This document shows, one piece after another, positions 8,007 through 16,064 of a stretch of DNA of 64,000 bases (position 1 is its first letter; the number at the start of each line of letters is the position of its first letter). The DNA is from CAVVEQ01 sp963802095 (GTDB lineage: Bacteria; Chloroflexota; Anaerolineae; Anaerolineales; Anaerolineaceae), in the NCBI GenBank assembly GCA_963802095.1, contig CAWDHI010000001.1, forward strand, positions 248,001-312,000, in the 5' to 3' direction. Under the pieces are notes generated by a model that saw only the letters and a list, made by a program, of their open reading frames with translations, ran no database searches and was not told where the DNA came from. A program made the translations under genes and the position numbers.

Positions 8007-9151
8007 ATTTGATCCCTTGCGTTAGACCCTTCGCGGAGGGTATGGGTGTGCCATCGATTAAGGAATTCCCTGGCATAGCGATCAAACCGGGATTCCAGGA
8101 TTGCCCGTTTGGATTGCCGGGTAATCTCGAGAAGGAAGTTGAGGTTGTGGATGGAAACCAGGGTGCCGGCAAGCATCTCTTTTGCAAGGATAAGGTGGCG
8201 GAGATACGCTCGGCTGAAATTCCGGCAGGCATAACAAACACAGGATTCATCAATAGGAGAACTTTCGCTGGCGTTGATATTATTGGCAAGATTGATCCGC
8301 CCAAAAGGAGTGAAAGCGGCATGATGACGTGCAAGCCGGGTTGGCAATACGCAGTCAAAGATATCCACCCCCCGCCAGATGCCATTGATGAGGTCTTCGG
8401 GAGAACCGACACCCATTAGATACCTGGGTTTTTCCTTGGGGAGGATGTCATTAACCACCTCGATCATGGTGTGCATTTCGGCTTTGGATTCGCCCACGGA
8501 TAATCCACCAATCGCGTACCCTGGCAGTTCATGCCTGGCAGTGAATTCCGCTGACTGGCGCCTTAGATCCGGGAAAATGCCACCCTGAACAATCCCAAAA
8601 AGAGCCTGGTCAAATCGCCTTCTGGAAGAAATGCACCGGTCCAACCAGCGGTGGGTGCGGAGCATGGCAGCTTCGGAATACTCCCGCTGTTCAGGTTCAG
8701 CACACTCATCAAAAGCCATGATAATATCCGCTCCGAGCGCTTCCTGAACCTGGATGGACTTTTCGGGAGTAAACCGGTGGGTCGAACCATCGATGTGGCT
8801 CTTGAAATTCACGCCATCCTCATCCACTTTTCGGGTATCTGAGAGAGAAAATACCTGAAAACCACCGGAATCCGTAAGGATTGGTCGCGGCCAATTCATG
8901 AATCGATGCAAGCCACCCAATTCTGCGACCAAGTTCTCTCCCGGCCGCAAATACAAGTGGTAGGTATTTGCCAGTACCAGGCTCGCGCCAATTTCCTCCA
9001 GCTGGGCGGGGGTGACAGATTTGACCGTCGCTTGCGTCCCCACCGGAGCAAATACCGGAGTGGAGATCTCGCCATGCGGGGTTAGGAAAGTACCCACACG
9101 GGCATGGCCATCTATCTGTTCAATTTCGTATTCAAACCATTGGCGGGTCAC
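8003..9151 (-). CDS. tgt: Queuine/preQ1 tRNA-ribosyltransferase
   Basis: Tgt exchanges guanine-34 in GUN-anticodon tRNAs for a queuosine precursor. Signatures are DSGGFQVFSL, the substrate region GYAIGGLSVGE, ILTDSGG, and the zinc site near the C terminus, CVCYACRNFSRAYLRH. Length of 383 residues is typical. The frame can extend to a GTG at 9181, but the family N terminus aligns with the GTG at 9151 (TRQWFEYEIEQIDGHARVG). A TATAAT on the minus strand (9164-9159) sits 7 nt before that GTG, so the mRNA is probably leaderless. No other queuosine genes are in the window. The stop overlaps uppP by 4 nt. Confidence 0.94.
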   Translation of the reverse strand: MTRQWFEYEIEQIDGHARVGTFLTPHGEISTPVFAPVGTQATVKSVTPAQLEEIGASLVLANTYHLYLRPGENLVAELGGLHRFMNWPRPILTDSGGFQVFSLSDTRKVDEDGVNFKSHIDGSTHRFTPEKSIQVQEALGADIIMAFDECAEPEQREYSEAAMLRTHRWLDRCISSRRRFDQALFGIVQGGIFPDLRRQSAEFTARHELPGYAIGGLSVGESKAEMHTMIEVVNDILPKEKPRYLMGVGSPEDLINGIWRGVDIFDCVLPTRLARHHAAFTPFGRINLANNINASESSPIDESCVCYACRNFSRAYLRHLILAKEMLAGTLVSIHNLNFLLEITRQSKRAILESRFDRYAREFLNRWHTHTLREGSNARDQI

Positions 9152-9158
9152 GAAGGCA

Positions 9159-9164
9159 ATTATA
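9159..9164 (-). promoter_or_regulatory. -10 box for leaderless tgt mRNA
   Basis: TATAAT on the minus strand lies 7 nt upstream of the GTG start of tgt, placing the likely transcription start at or next to the start codon. The -35 is weak (TTGGTA at 19-nt spacing). Confidence 0.5.
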
Positions 9165-9194
9165 CCTTTGGAGAAATGCACAATACCAAAGCGC

Positions 9195-9223
9195 TTGTCT
9201 TAGGGGATTGAGGCGTTTATACT
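9195..9223 (+). promoter_or_regulatory. Promoter for leaderless alr mRNA
   Basis: TTGTCT (9195-9200) and TATACT (9218-9223) have a 17-nt spacer. The ATG of alr at 9230 follows the -10 by 6 nt, so transcription should begin at the A of the start codon. It is back to back with the tgt promoter. Confidence 0.6.
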
Positions 9224-9229
9224 TGGCGG

Positions 9230-10360
9230 ATGGAAATTGCCCATCCCAATGATATCGAATCCTGTTCCACTTGGCTTGAAGTCGACCTGACAGCGATCAA
9301 ACATAACATCCAACTTCTAAAAACCATCACGAACACTTCTGTGATGCCCATCGTTAAAGCGAATGCTTACGGTCACGGTTTGATCGAAGTATCCCTTGCT
9401 GCAGAAGCGGCGGGCGTAACTTGGTTGGGAGTCTCCCGGATTGAAGAGGCGATCTCATTGCGAAATGCCGGTATTCGGTGTTCCATCCTGATCCTCGGGT
9501 ACACATCTCCACCAAGGATCCCGGAAGCCATTGAGAATGACGTGGCCGTTACACTTTACGACCAGAGGGTTGCCTCCTTTTACGACCAGGCAGCGAGTGG
9601 TAGCAGGCGGAAACTTCGGGTTCATGTAAAAGCTGATTCAGGGATGGGAAGGCTGGGAGTTCCCACAGAGCAAGCAGAGCAATTTCTGGAGGAATTGAAC
9701 GGGCTGAAACATCTTGAGATCGAAGGGCTCTTCACCCATTTTGCCCGAGCAGATGAATTGGATGCACCTTCCACCGGTGAACAATTATTGAAATTCGAAG
9801 GTCTGCTCGATTCACTTACCAAAAAAGGGAGCCGACCTGGAATCATTCACGCATCCAATTCTGCCGGCGCATTGAATTTTCCCAAAGGCAGGTTCGATCT
9901 GGTTCGTTGCGGGATCTCGGTATATGGCTTGAATCCCTCTCCACAGACCAGGCTTCCCCAGGGTTTTCAACGTGCACTCGCGTGGAAAACCAGGCTGACC
10001 TCTGTAAAAGTATTACCAAAAGGACACGGTGTTAGCTATGGGTTTCATTACTACACACCCCGGGAGGAACGCATCGGGGTGATCGCCATTGGGTATGCAG
10101 ATGGATTTCGCAGGGTTGAAGGCAACCGGGTCCTTATCCGGGGGAAATTTGCTGATGTGGTTGGCGCTGTTTGCATGGATCAATGCATGGTCCGACTGGC
10201 GGATAATCCGGATGCAGAGGTAGGGGATGAAGTTATTCTAATAGGAGAACAGGCGGGCAACGAAATTTCTGCGGATCATATAGCCGAATCCTGGCAGACA
10301 ATCAATTACGAGGTCGTCTGCGGTTTGGCTGACCGCGTCCCAAGGTTTTTCCGCTCATGA
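9230..10360 (+). CDS. alr: Alanine racemase
   Basis: This PLP enzyme interconverts L- and D-alanine for peptidoglycan. The PLP-binding lysine is Lys43 in VKANAYGHG, and the second catalytic residue is the Tyr in GHGVSYGFHYYTP near residue 265. The N-terminal TIM barrel and the C-terminal beta domain (RVLIRGKFADVVGAVCMDQ) are both complete; 376 residues is the normal length. There is no good Shine-Dalgarno sequence, in keeping with a leaderless mRNA. Its stop overlaps the recJ start (ATGA). Start context and the upstream promoter agree on 9230. Confidence 0.95.
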   Translation: MEIAHPNDIESCSTWLEVDLTAIKHNIQLLKTITNTSVMPIVKANAYGHGLIEVSLAAEAAGVTWLGVSRIEEAISLRNAGIRCSILILGYTSPPRIPEAIENDVAVTLYDQRVASFYDQAASGSRRKLRVHVKADSGMGRLGVPTEQAEQFLEELNGLKHLEIEGLFTHFARADELDAPSTGEQLLKFEGLLDSLTKKGSRPGIIHASNSAGALNFPKGRFDLVRCGISVYGLNPSPQTRLPQGFQRALAWKTRLTSVKVLPKGHGVSYGFHYYTPREERIGVIAIGYADGFRRVEGNRVLIRGKFADVVGAVCMDQCMVRLADNPDAEVGDEVILIGEQAGNEISADHIAESWQTINYEVVCGLADRVPRFFRS

Positions 10361-12057
10361 TCCCAGGGGTAAAACTTGAACGGAAATGGAAAATTTCTCC
10401 GGTAATCCCTGGCGAAATATCCCAAACCCTGGGAGATTATCCACTGCCACTTCGCCAGGTCCTTTATAACCGCGGGTATTCCACAATTGATGCAGCGGAA
10501 GCTTATCTCGTTGCGGAAGCACCCATTTATTCCCCTTTCCTGCTCTCCGGCATGGACCGGACGGTTGAGCGCCTGGTCGGAGCCATCCAGCGCAGTGAGA
10601 AGATCGTCGTTTACGGCGATTATGATGTGGATGGTGTGTCAGCTACTGTTTTACTCGTGGAGGTGATCCGGAAACTAGGTGGATCGGTCGATAAATACAT
10701 CCCAGTCAGGTTCGATGAAGGGTACGGGTTGAATTGTGAAGCACTGGAAATATTGGCAGCCGGCAATGTCAAACTAGTTATCACGGTTGATTGCGGGATT
10801 CGTAGCCCGGTTGAGGCGACCCGAGCCAGCGATCTGGGAATGGACCTTATCATCAGCGACCACCACCACCCGCGAGGGGAAGTGCCAGCTGCTTTTGCAG
10901 TGGTCTGCCCCAAGCAGGAGGGCGACCTCTACCCGAATAAAGAGATCAGCGGGGTGGGGCTGGCATACAAAATCGCCGATGCCCTCATCGAACAATTCCC
11001 TGGCCAAGCCGCAATATCTACGGATTGGCTGGACCTGGTAGCTCTTGGGACAGTGGCAGATGTGGTTCCATTGATTGGTGAGAATAGGGTTTTGGTTCGG
11101 AAGGGTTTGGAAGTTATCCGCACCGGTAACCGGTTGGGGCTCCGTATGCTGGCGAATATCGCAGGGATAGATATTCAAAAAGTTAATTCCACCGATATTG
11201 GTTTCAAACTTGGTCCCCGGTTGAACGCATCTGGAAGGCTGGAAACCGCCGAATCCGCATTCAAGCTGCTAATCTCAACTGACACCAATGAGGCAGGCGA
11301 AGAAGCAAAGAAGCTCGACACGCTTAATTTTCAAAGGCAAAAACTAACAGCGGAATCTGTAATAAAAGCTGAACAAAATCTGGTGCAACCTACAAGTGGC
11401 GCCATACTATTCGCTGCGGATGATACATTTAGTGAAGGGATTGTGGGGTTGATTGCATCCAAATTGACGGAGGCGCATTACCGTCCATCCATTGCCGGGG
11501 CGATCCAAGAGGAAACCATCCGGGCATCCTGCCGTTCGATCCGGGAATTCCACATCACCCAGGCGCTAGACGAATGCGCTGATCTGCTTGTCCGACACGG
11601 CGGTCATGCAATGGCGGCAGGTTTTACAATTCGCCGTGAAAATTTGGATGTGTTCAAGGAAAGGCTTTTTTCCATCGCGGAGCGCGAATTAGGCGGTGTT
11701 GAACTTATCCCAAGTTTGAATATCGATGCCGAAGTCTCCCTCAAAGCGATGCAATGGGAACTGTTGCGCTTTCTCGATCAATTAAATCCAACCGGCGCAG
11801 AAAATCCGGGGGCAGTTTTTATGGCCAAAGGGTTAAATGTGCTGGAAAATTATCGCATGGGAGCGGATCGAAAACACCTTCGTATGAGGGTAAAGCAGGA
11901 TGGCACCATCATGAGTGCGGTAGCTTTCGGGTTTGGGGAATGGGCAGACCGATCCCAAAAAAATATTGATATGATTTTCCGGTTGGAAATGAATGAATAC
12001 AATGGATATCGTTCCCTGCAACTTAATGTGATCGACTTGCGAGTGAGCGATGCTTGA
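10357..12057 (+). CDS. recJ: Single-stranded-DNA-specific exonuclease RecJ
   Basis: RecJ is a 5'-3' ssDNA exonuclease acting in recombination and mismatch repair. DHH-family metal motifs are visible: YGDYDVDGVSA near residues 87-97, VDCGIRS, ISDHHHPRGEVP (the DHH motif) and SGVGLAYKIADAL; the DHHA1 domain has RHGGHAMAAGF. The C-terminal OB-like domain follows. 566 residues is close to the common length of this enzyme. Translational overlap with alr places it in an alr-recJ-transporter operon. Confidence 0.95.
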   Translation: MIPGVKLERKWKISPVIPGEISQTLGDYPLPLRQVLYNRGYSTIDAAEAYLVAEAPIYSPFLLSGMDRTVERLVGAIQRSEKIVVYGDYDVDGVSATVLLVEVIRKLGGSVDKYIPVRFDEGYGLNCEALEILAAGNVKLVITVDCGIRSPVEATRASDLGMDLIISDHHHPRGEVPAAFAVVCPKQEGDLYPNKEISGVGLAYKIADALIEQFPGQAAISTDWLDLVALGTVADVVPLIGENRVLVRKGLEVIRTGNRLGLRMLANIAGIDIQKVNSTDIGFKLGPRLNASGRLETAESAFKLLISTDTNEAGEEAKKLDTLNFQRQKLTAESVIKAEQNLVQPTSGAILFAADDTFSEGIVGLIASKLTEAHYRPSIAGAIQEETIRASCRSIREFHITQALDECADLLVRHGGHAMAAGFTIRRENLDVFKERLFSIAERELGGVELIPSLNIDAEVSLKAMQWELLRFLDQLNPTGAENPGAVFMAKGLNVLENYRMGADRKHLRMRVKQDGTIMSAVAFGFGEWADRSQKNIDMIFRLEMNEYNGYRSLQLNVIDLRVSDA

Positions 12058-12071
12058 AAGTCTGAACCTGC

Positions 12072-12980
12072 ATGCCGCCTTCACGCGTTAAAGCCCTACT
12101 CCTTACCGTCCTGGTTGTAATCATCTGGTCCACATCCTGGGTAATGTTGAAATATGGCGTACAGGGGGTACCAACCCTCACCCTAAATGGGTTGCGGTAT
12201 ACCCTGGCATTCCTTGTGATGGTCCCTTTTCTTTTCCTGCCAGGGATGCGAAAGCATTTCTCAAGCCTAACCCGGAATGATTGGAAAGATCTGCTGCTGC
12301 TTGGGATCGTGTTCATTGCCCTCGCCCAGGGCACATTAGCACTTTCCCTTGTTTTTCTGCCAGCCACCACGGCAAGCCTGATCGTAAATTGCACCCCGGT
12401 TTTTGTGGCATTCTTCGGGATCGGATTCCTTGGTGAGCGCCCGCGGACCTTGCAGTGGGCAGGGGTGGGCGTCAATATGATTGGAATCCTCTTATATTTT
12501 TTTCCTTTGCAAAGACAGGATAGCAACATTACCGGATTGGTAATCGCGTTTGCCTGTTTGTTGTTCAATACTGCAGGCGCGTTACTTTCGCGTCGGATCA
12601 ACCGAGGCGCGAGGATGAATGCATTCCTCGTTTCATCAATAAGCATCGGCGTGGGGGGGATCCTGATGCTGTTGGGGGGGGTTGCGCTATATGGATTACC
12701 GGTGGTACAAGCAAGCGGGTCGGGATTGCTGATCTGGCTGGCGGTTGTTAATACTGCAGTGGCATTCCCCCTCTGGAATTATTCGCTTCAAACACTCACT
12801 GCCATGGAGTCAAATATTATCAGCAACACAATGTTGATTTATGTAGCGATCCTCGCGTACCTCATTCTCGGGGAGGCCTTAACCGGTCAGCAGGTCCTCG
12901 GTTTGGTTCTCACAGCGGTCGGAGCTGTTATGGTTCAAATCCAACGGGGGACTCCTGCCTTGTCGGAGGATACTGGTTAG
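12072..12980 (+). CDS. EamA/DMT-family transporter
   Basis: This inner-membrane protein of about 302 residues has ten predicted hydrophobic segments in two EamA repeats, residues about 1-145 and 155-290. Family signs include VIIWSTSWVMLKYG at the N terminus, PATTASLIVNCTPVFVAFF and the repeat-two counterpart, NLLIYVAILAYLILGEAL-like. Relatives export amino acids or other small metabolites; substrate is not predictable. It begins 14 nt after recJ and probably shares its transcript. The reading frame contains two short G runs near 12655-12680, which code for Gly and are not frame errors. Confidence 0.85.
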   Translation: MPPSRVKALLLTVLVVIIWSTSWVMLKYGVQGVPTLTLNGLRYTLAFLVMVPFLFLPGMRKHFSSLTRNDWKDLLLLGIVFIALAQGTLALSLVFLPATTASLIVNCTPVFVAFFGIGFLGERPRTLQWAGVGVNMIGILLYFFPLQRQDSNITGLVIAFACLLFNTAGALLSRRINRGARMNAFLVSSISIGVGGILMLLGGVALYGLPVVQASGSGLLIWLAVVNTAVAFPLWNYSLQTLTAMESNIISNTMLIYVAILAYLILGEALTGQQVLGLVLTAVGAVMVQIQRGTPALSEDTG

Positions 12981-12986
12981 TATTTC

Positions 12987-12995
12987 TGCTATAAT
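12987..12995 (+). promoter_or_regulatory. Extended -10 promoter before the AAA ATPase gene
   Basis: TGC-TATAAT at 12987-12995 forms an extended -10 about 40 nt before the ATG. No good -35 is visible, which extended -10 promoters tolerate. Confidence 0.5.
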
Positions 12996-13035
12996 TTACG
13001 GGAAGCATTCATCCATTATTTTAGGCGGCAGTTTT

Positions 13036-14370
13036 ATGAATAATCCTCCCAGTTCCCGTCATACTGCACCGGTTGGCCCCCTCGCGCCATCACAGTTCAT
13101 TCCACCTCCAATCAATAAGATAGAAGACACGGGGCTTTCATCGCTTTGGCTGCAGGATCTGATTCTGAAGGTCATGTACTTCCAGGGGTACCTCACCGGT
13201 TTCAAGATCGCAGAGGAGATCGAGCTTCCATTCGCGAATGTTGTGGACCAGTTGTTGGAATCTCTCAAGCGCGACAAACTGGTGGAAGTTCGATCCTCAC
13301 AGATGGGTTTGGGCGAGGGCGCTTACCTTTACGCGATCACCGGGGCAGGTATTAATCGTGCCCGGGAAGCCCTGGAGCGCAGCCAATATGCAGGTCCGGC
13401 TCCTGTGCAGCTACAGAATTACAATGACTCCATTCGCAAGCAAAGCCGTGGCAGGGTCCAGGTGAACCCGCGCGTAATGCAGCAGGTTCTCTCAAACCTG
13501 ACCCTTTCGGATAAGACCTTCCACAAACTCGGACCGGCGGTCAATTCAGGGATGTCCATTTTTATCTATGGCCCTCCGGGGAATGGCAAGACCAGCGTTG
13601 CCCGGGCAGTTGGCAACCTGGTACTCACCCAGGAAATGTATATTCCCTATGCCATTTACGTGGATGGACAGGTGATCAAGCTGTTTGACAATGTGAATCA
13701 CGAACTCGCACCAGAAGAGGAATCTTCGCCAACCTCTGGTGGAGTGCGCCCTCGCAAGGATACACGCTGGGTCAAAATCAAGCGCCCATTCATTGTTGCC
13801 GGTGGTGAGCTGACCCTCACAGGGCTGGACCTGGTTTTCGATGATGTGATGAAATTCTACGAAGCCCCGTTCCAGCTCCGCGCGAATGGCGGCATCTTCC
13901 TGATCGATGACTTTGGCCGACAACAGGTGCGTCCGCGTGATCTTCTCAACCGCTGGATCGTACCGTTGGAAAACCGGATCGATTACCTGACACTGCATAC
14001 AGGACGCAAGCTTGAGATCCCCTTTGACGTGCTGGTGATCTTTTCCACCAACCTGCCCCCCAAGGACCTGGTGGATGAAGCGTTCCTTCGCCGTTTACGC
14101 CACAAGATCGAGATCACTGATCCCTCCTATGAGGAATACCGGGATATTTTCCACCGGGTGGCAGCCACCAAGGGTGTGAATTACAACGACCAGGGTTTGG
14201 CATACCTGCTGCAGGAATGGTACGTGAAGCCGAATCGCAAACTTCGCGCAGTGCATCCCCGGGATTTGTGCGACCAAATTCTGGATATCGCCCGTTATCT
14301 TGGCATTGAACCATCCTTATCGAGAGAGTTGATCGACCGCGCTGCGGAATCATATTTCGTAGAGCTGTAG
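13036..14370 (+). CDS. AAA+ ATPase with N-terminal winged-helix-like region
   Basis: This 444-residue protein has a helical N-terminal region (about 35-125) resembling a winged helix, then an AAA+ core. Walker A is GPPGNGKTS near 181-189, Walker B is FLIDDFGRQ, sensor 1 is VIFSTNLPP, and the Arg-rich EAFLRRLRHKIEI matches sensor/arginine-finger regions. The C-terminal lid helices follow. Similar proteins are widespread in Chloroflexota and are often near pilus or secretion genes, but none of those are present here. Precise function is unknown. GGCGG lies 7 nt before the ATG. It heads an apparent operon with GDPD, dehydratase and GH3-like genes. Confidence 0.75.
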   Translation: MNNPPSSRHTAPVGPLAPSQFIPPPINKIEDTGLSSLWLQDLILKVMYFQGYLTGFKIAEEIELPFANVVDQLLESLKRDKLVEVRSSQMGLGEGAYLYAITGAGINRAREALERSQYAGPAPVQLQNYNDSIRKQSRGRVQVNPRVMQQVLSNLTLSDKTFHKLGPAVNSGMSIFIYGPPGNGKTSVARAVGNLVLTQEMYIPYAIYVDGQVIKLFDNVNHELAPEEESSPTSGGVRPRKDTRWVKIKRPFIVAGGELTLTGLDLVFDDVMKFYEAPFQLRANGGIFLIDDFGRQQVRPRDLLNRWIVPLENRIDYLTLHTGRKLEIPFDVLVIFSTNLPPKDLVDEAFLRRLRHKIEITDPSYEEYRDIFHRVAATKGVNYNDQGLAYLLQEWYVKPNRKLRAVHPRDLCDQILDIARYLGIEPSLSRELIDRAAESYFVEL

Positions 14371-14373
14371 GAA

Positions 14374-15120
14374 ATGACCAATCCCACCCGAAAGCCCCTG
14401 ATCTTCGCGCACAGGGGAGCTTGCAGTTACGCCCCCGAGAATACCTTGGCTGCATTCCACTTAGCGCTGGAGCAGGGAGCGGATGGGATCGAGTTGGATG
14501 CCAAGCTAAGCAAGGATGGCGTGGTTGTAGTGATCCACGATAAAACCGTGAATCGCACCACCGATGGAAGTGGAAAGGTTTCGGAACTCACTTTTACTGA
14601 ACTGCAAAACTTGGATGCCGGGATCCAGTTCTCCTCCTGTTATTCTGGCGAAAAAGTGCCTTCCCTGGAGCAGGTATTGGATGCCCTGGGAGAAAAGTTG
14701 CTTATCAATATTGAATTGACCAGTTATGCATCCCCCGGGGATGCTCTCCCGGAAAAAGTGGCCGAGTTGGTGAAGAAAGCAGGAACCGAGCGGAATACGA
14801 TTTTCTCATCCTTCCACCCTTCAATTTTAGGGCGGATCCGAAAATTGATGCCGGATATTCCTGCGGGATTGCTTACCGGGGAAGGCTGGCTGCAATGGGG
14901 AAATTCTTTCCTGGGCAGAAGGATTTCACCCGAACTCATTCACCCATATTTCACCAAGGCTACCCGGGATTTCATTGATAAAGCTCATCTGGACCACCGA
15001 AAAGTAAATACTTGGACGGTTGATGATCCCCGCGAGATATTTCAGCTGGTGGAGGATGGAGTGGATGGAATCATCACCGATGACCCCCTTCTGGCAATCC
15101 GGATCAGGGATGGAAAATGA
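14374..15120 (+). CDS. Glycerophosphodiester phosphodiesterase
   Basis: The enzyme hydrolyses glycerophosphodiesters to glycerol-3-phosphate and an alcohol. It has the family signature HRGACSYAPENTLAAF near residue 13, with the catalytic His, then DGIELDAKLSKDG (metal-binding Glu and Asp) and the second His in VVIHDKTVNRTTDGSG. The end GVDGIITDDP is also typical. The 248-residue length fits a cytoplasmic bacterial UgpQ-like enzyme with no signal peptide. The ATG is 3 nt after the previous stop and its own stop overlaps the next ATG, so translation is coupled on both sides. Confidence 0.93.
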   Translation: MTNPTRKPLIFAHRGACSYAPENTLAAFHLALEQGADGIELDAKLSKDGVVVVIHDKTVNRTTDGSGKVSELTFTELQNLDAGIQFSSCYSGEKVPSLEQVLDALGEKLLINIELTSYASPGDALPEKVAELVKKAGTERNTIFSSFHPSILGRIRKLMPDIPAGLLTGEGWLQWGNSFLGRRISPELIHPYFTKATRDFIDKAHLDHRKVNTWTVDDPREIFQLVEDGVDGIITDDPLLAIRIRDGK

Positions 15121-16064
15121 TTCCACGTGAATGGCTGATCGAAGCGCGGCAGCGGCTGGAAGGAAAGATCCTTCGAACTCCGCTTATCCACGATCGGGAT
15201 GCTTCCATATTTCTCAAGCTTGAAAACCTTCAGATCACCGGATCTTTTAAAATCCGCGGTGCCTTGAACAGAATCTTGACTTTGTCAGATGAAGAACGAG
15301 CCCGGGTTGTGACAGCTTCGGCAGGGAACCATGGTTTAGGGGTGGCATACGCAATCCACTTGGCAGGCGGAAAAGCCGTGATTTTCGTTTCAGACCACGC
15401 TGTTCCGCAAAAGGTGGAAGCGATTCGAGCCCTGGGAGGGGAGATCCGCGAGGTAAGAGGAGGGTATGGGGAGGCAGAAGCTACTGCAATCCGGTTTGCA
15501 GAAACGACAAATGGAAAATTCATCTCTCCCTATGATGATCCCCAAGTGATCGCCGGGCAGGCGACTATAGGTTTCGAGTTGGTAGATCAGCTGGGAGGGA
15601 AATCCATTCGCAGCTTGATCGTACCGGTTGGGGGAGGGGGGTTGCTTGCCGGGATTGGATCAGCGCTACAGGTGGTGGGTCTAAAGGTGAAGCTCATAGG
15701 TGTGAACCCGATAGAGTCACAATTCTTCTATTCGCAATTTACACGGGGGATCCAAACCGGGGTGGAGGACCGCCCAACTTTGGCGGACGGTTTGGCAGGA
15801 GCGATCAACCCGGCGGCTATCACTTTTCCAATCCTCAAGAACCTGGAAGCAAGCATAATCACCATCGAAGAACCTGCGATTCGTAAGGCAGTCCGGACTA
15901 TTTGGAATAAATACGGTCAAAAAGTCGAGGGATCAGCCGCCATTGCGTTTGCTGCAATCAATCAGGATCCTTCGATAGAAAAACCCGCCGCAATGATCCT
16001 AACAGGTGGTAATATCCAGCAAGAGATATTCTCCGATCTCGTCAGATATTCGAAATTAAAGTAA
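15117..16064 (+). CDS. Threonine/serine dehydratase-like PLP enzyme
   Basis: This fold-type II PLP enzyme has 315 residues. The PLP lysine is Lys45 in TGSFKIRGA, the phosphate-binding loop is VGGGGLLAG, and TASAGNHGLGVAYA is the Asn-containing loop. No C-terminal ACT regulatory domain is present, so it resembles catabolic threonine dehydratase (TdcB) or serine racemase and not the biosynthetic IlvA. Reaction is probably deamination of threonine to 2-oxobutanoate or serine to pyruvate; racemase activity cannot be excluded. Start overlaps the GDPD stop (ATGA), and its stop overlaps the next ATG by one base. Confidence 0.88.
   Translation: MIPREWLIEARQRLEGKILRTPLIHDRDASIFLKLENLQITGSFKIRGALNRILTLSDEERARVVTASAGNHGLGVAYAIHLAGGKAVIFVSDHAVPQKVEAIRALGGEIREVRGGYGEAEATAIRFAETTNGKFISPYDDPQVIAGQATIGFELVDQLGGKSIRSLIVPVGGGGLLAGIGSALQVVGLKVKLIGVNPIESQFFYSQFTRGIQTGVEDRPTLADGLAGAINPAAITFPILKNLEASIITIEEPAIRKAVRTIWNKYGQKVEGSAAIAFAAINQDPSIEKPAAMILTGGNIQQEIFSDLVRYSKLK

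Noticed and set aside
12655..12680. Possible frameshift in the EamA gene at G runs
   Set aside because: The frame stays open and keeps EamA features through the runs.
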